NCBI RefSeq assembly: GCF_000737535.1
Contig: NZ_CP006269.1
Span: forward strand, 2,542,001 to 2,606,000
From: Synechococcus sp. KORDI-100
GTDB taxonomy: Bacteria > Cyanobacteriota > Cyanobacteriia > PCC-6307 > Cyanobiaceae
Reading direction: 5' to 3'
DNA length: 64,000 nt
Below the pieces are notes generated by a model that had not been told where the DNA came from, ran no database searches, and worked only from the letters and a program-made list of their open reading frames with translations. The translations under genes were made by a program, and so were the position numbers. This document shows positions 63,435 through 64,000 of this stretch, one piece after another (the stretch's first letter is position 1; each line of letters starts with the position of its first letter).

Positions 63435-64000
63435 TCAACGCGAGCTGAGATCCAGCAGCGTCACTTCCCAGGCCAGACGTGGCTGAACAAACGACAGCAG
63501 ATGGCGTCTGAGTTTTTCCAGTCGTCGCAGGGACTGTTCTCCGGCACCTGAGTGCCAGAGATGTTGCTCCCACCAGTTGATCAGCCACAACTGCTGCTCT
63601 CCATCCAACGCCTCGCAGAGATCCCTGGCGAGGGACAGTGCCTCCATGGGCTCCGCCGGCTTTTGTCTCAGACGTTGCGTCAGCTCCTCAGGGAGCGCAG
63701 ACCAACGCTGGCGATGATCCAGCAAGGCCCCAGGAGAACCGGCAGCAAGAGCCAGCAGCTCCGCAGGGTCATCGGCGCAGGCCCCACATTGCTGCAGGAC
63801 CTGATGCATTGACGCTGGATCCAGACGCAGAAATCGAATCAGCTGACAGCGGGAACGGATCGTGCTGAGCAAACGCTCGGGCGCGGCTGTCAGCAGGATC
63901 AGCAGTCCATGCCACGGTTCCTCCAGGGTCTTCAGCAAGGCATTCGCTGCAGCTTCAGCCATCGCCTCAGACGCCTCGATCACGACCATGCCGCGGGCGG
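63435..64000 (-). CDS. holB: DNA polymerase III delta' subunit HolB (partial, 5' end outside window)
   Basis: The reading frame enters from the right edge and stops at 63435. VVIEASEAMAEAAANALLKT followed by LEEPWHGLLILLTAAPERLL and STIRSRCQLIRF are the clamp-loader delta' signatures (sensor 1 and SRC/arginine-finger region). The C-terminal collar domain follows. It loads the sliding clamp with the other clamp-loader subunits. Convergent with rpaA, 14 bp apart. Confidence 0.9.
   Translation of the reverse strand, partial: ARGMVVIEASEAMAEAAANALLKTLEEPWHGLLILLTAAPERLLSTIRSRCQLIRFLRLDPASMHQVLQQCGACADDPAELLALAAGSPGALLDHRQRWSALPEELTQRLRQKPAEPMEALSLARDLCEALDGEQQLWLINWWEQHLWHSGAGEQSLRRLEKLRRHLLSFVQPRLAWEVTLLDLSSR

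Overview
The window is chromosomal DNA from a marine picocyanobacterium, almost certainly a marine Synechococcus. It carries genes for photosystem II (psbU, a stand-alone psbD), photosystem I (psaE), the cytochrome b6f complex (a PetL-like peptide) and NDH-1 (ndhO, a CRR7-like protein). It also carries zeta-carotene desaturase, the output regulator RpaA, SLH-domain porins of the Som type, and many compact families found mainly in cyanobacteria (DUF3120, DUF4346, DUF751/Ycf33, DUF6816, TIGR03279). Most of the window is GC-rich with tightly packed, often overlapping genes.

Layout. 1-11 kb is a core block: a TIGR03279 radical SAM protein cut by the left edge, uppP, DUF3120, psbU, nadB, a VKOR-thioredoxin fusion, rimO with an MFS transporter, the petL-like gene, a B12-type radical SAM protein and psaE. 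11-21 kb is a visibly more AT-rich island holding two giant secreted or surface proteins: a 1930-residue RTX calcium-binding protein and a 1353-residue DUF4347/cadherin/Calx-beta-like/VWA protein. No type I secretion genes are present. 21.6-25.2 kb holds an AraC-family regulator broken by a frameshift and a small divergent RTX protein. Both have an ATCCCC-N6-GGGGAT inverted repeat in front of them.

25-46 kb is a dense housekeeping block: RibD-like reductase, two-domain QueD/PTPS, aroK, FAD oxidase, CRR7, DUF6816, GST, then an apparent operon Ycf33-rbfA-GH3-glycosyltransferase-hemD. It continues with a PilP-like lipoprotein candidate, SRPBCC, zds, an IscA-like protein, an LpxB-related protein, a TIGR01777 epimerase, an antiporter, ndhO, a GT39 enzyme, DnaJ and cysK. 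46-52 kb is a tandem array of three Som-type porins on the minus strand. The AT-rich distal copy is frameshifted; the two intact copies share a 97%-identical 291-bp block. Both intact copies carry, at the ribosome-binding site, a perfect complement of the conserved core of the small RNA Yfr1.

52-60 kb is a block of large membrane proteins of polyprenyl-phosphate glycosyltransferase type (DUF2079, GT39, GT2-GtrA, GT39, DUF2079). It is interrupted on the opposite strand by a tiny transcription unit with a very strong ribosome-binding site, a 17-codon ORF (extendable to 46 codons) and its own terminator. 60-64 kb holds psbD, a small conserved protein overlapping a CbiO-like ABC ATPase, tRNA-Asn(GUU), rpaA and a partial holB.

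The observations most worth following up are the giant surface-protein island, the shared inverted-repeat operators, the candidate Yfr1-controlled porin pair and the tiny peptide gene at 54.2 kb. All functions are read from sequence motifs and family knowledge; no database search was possible.
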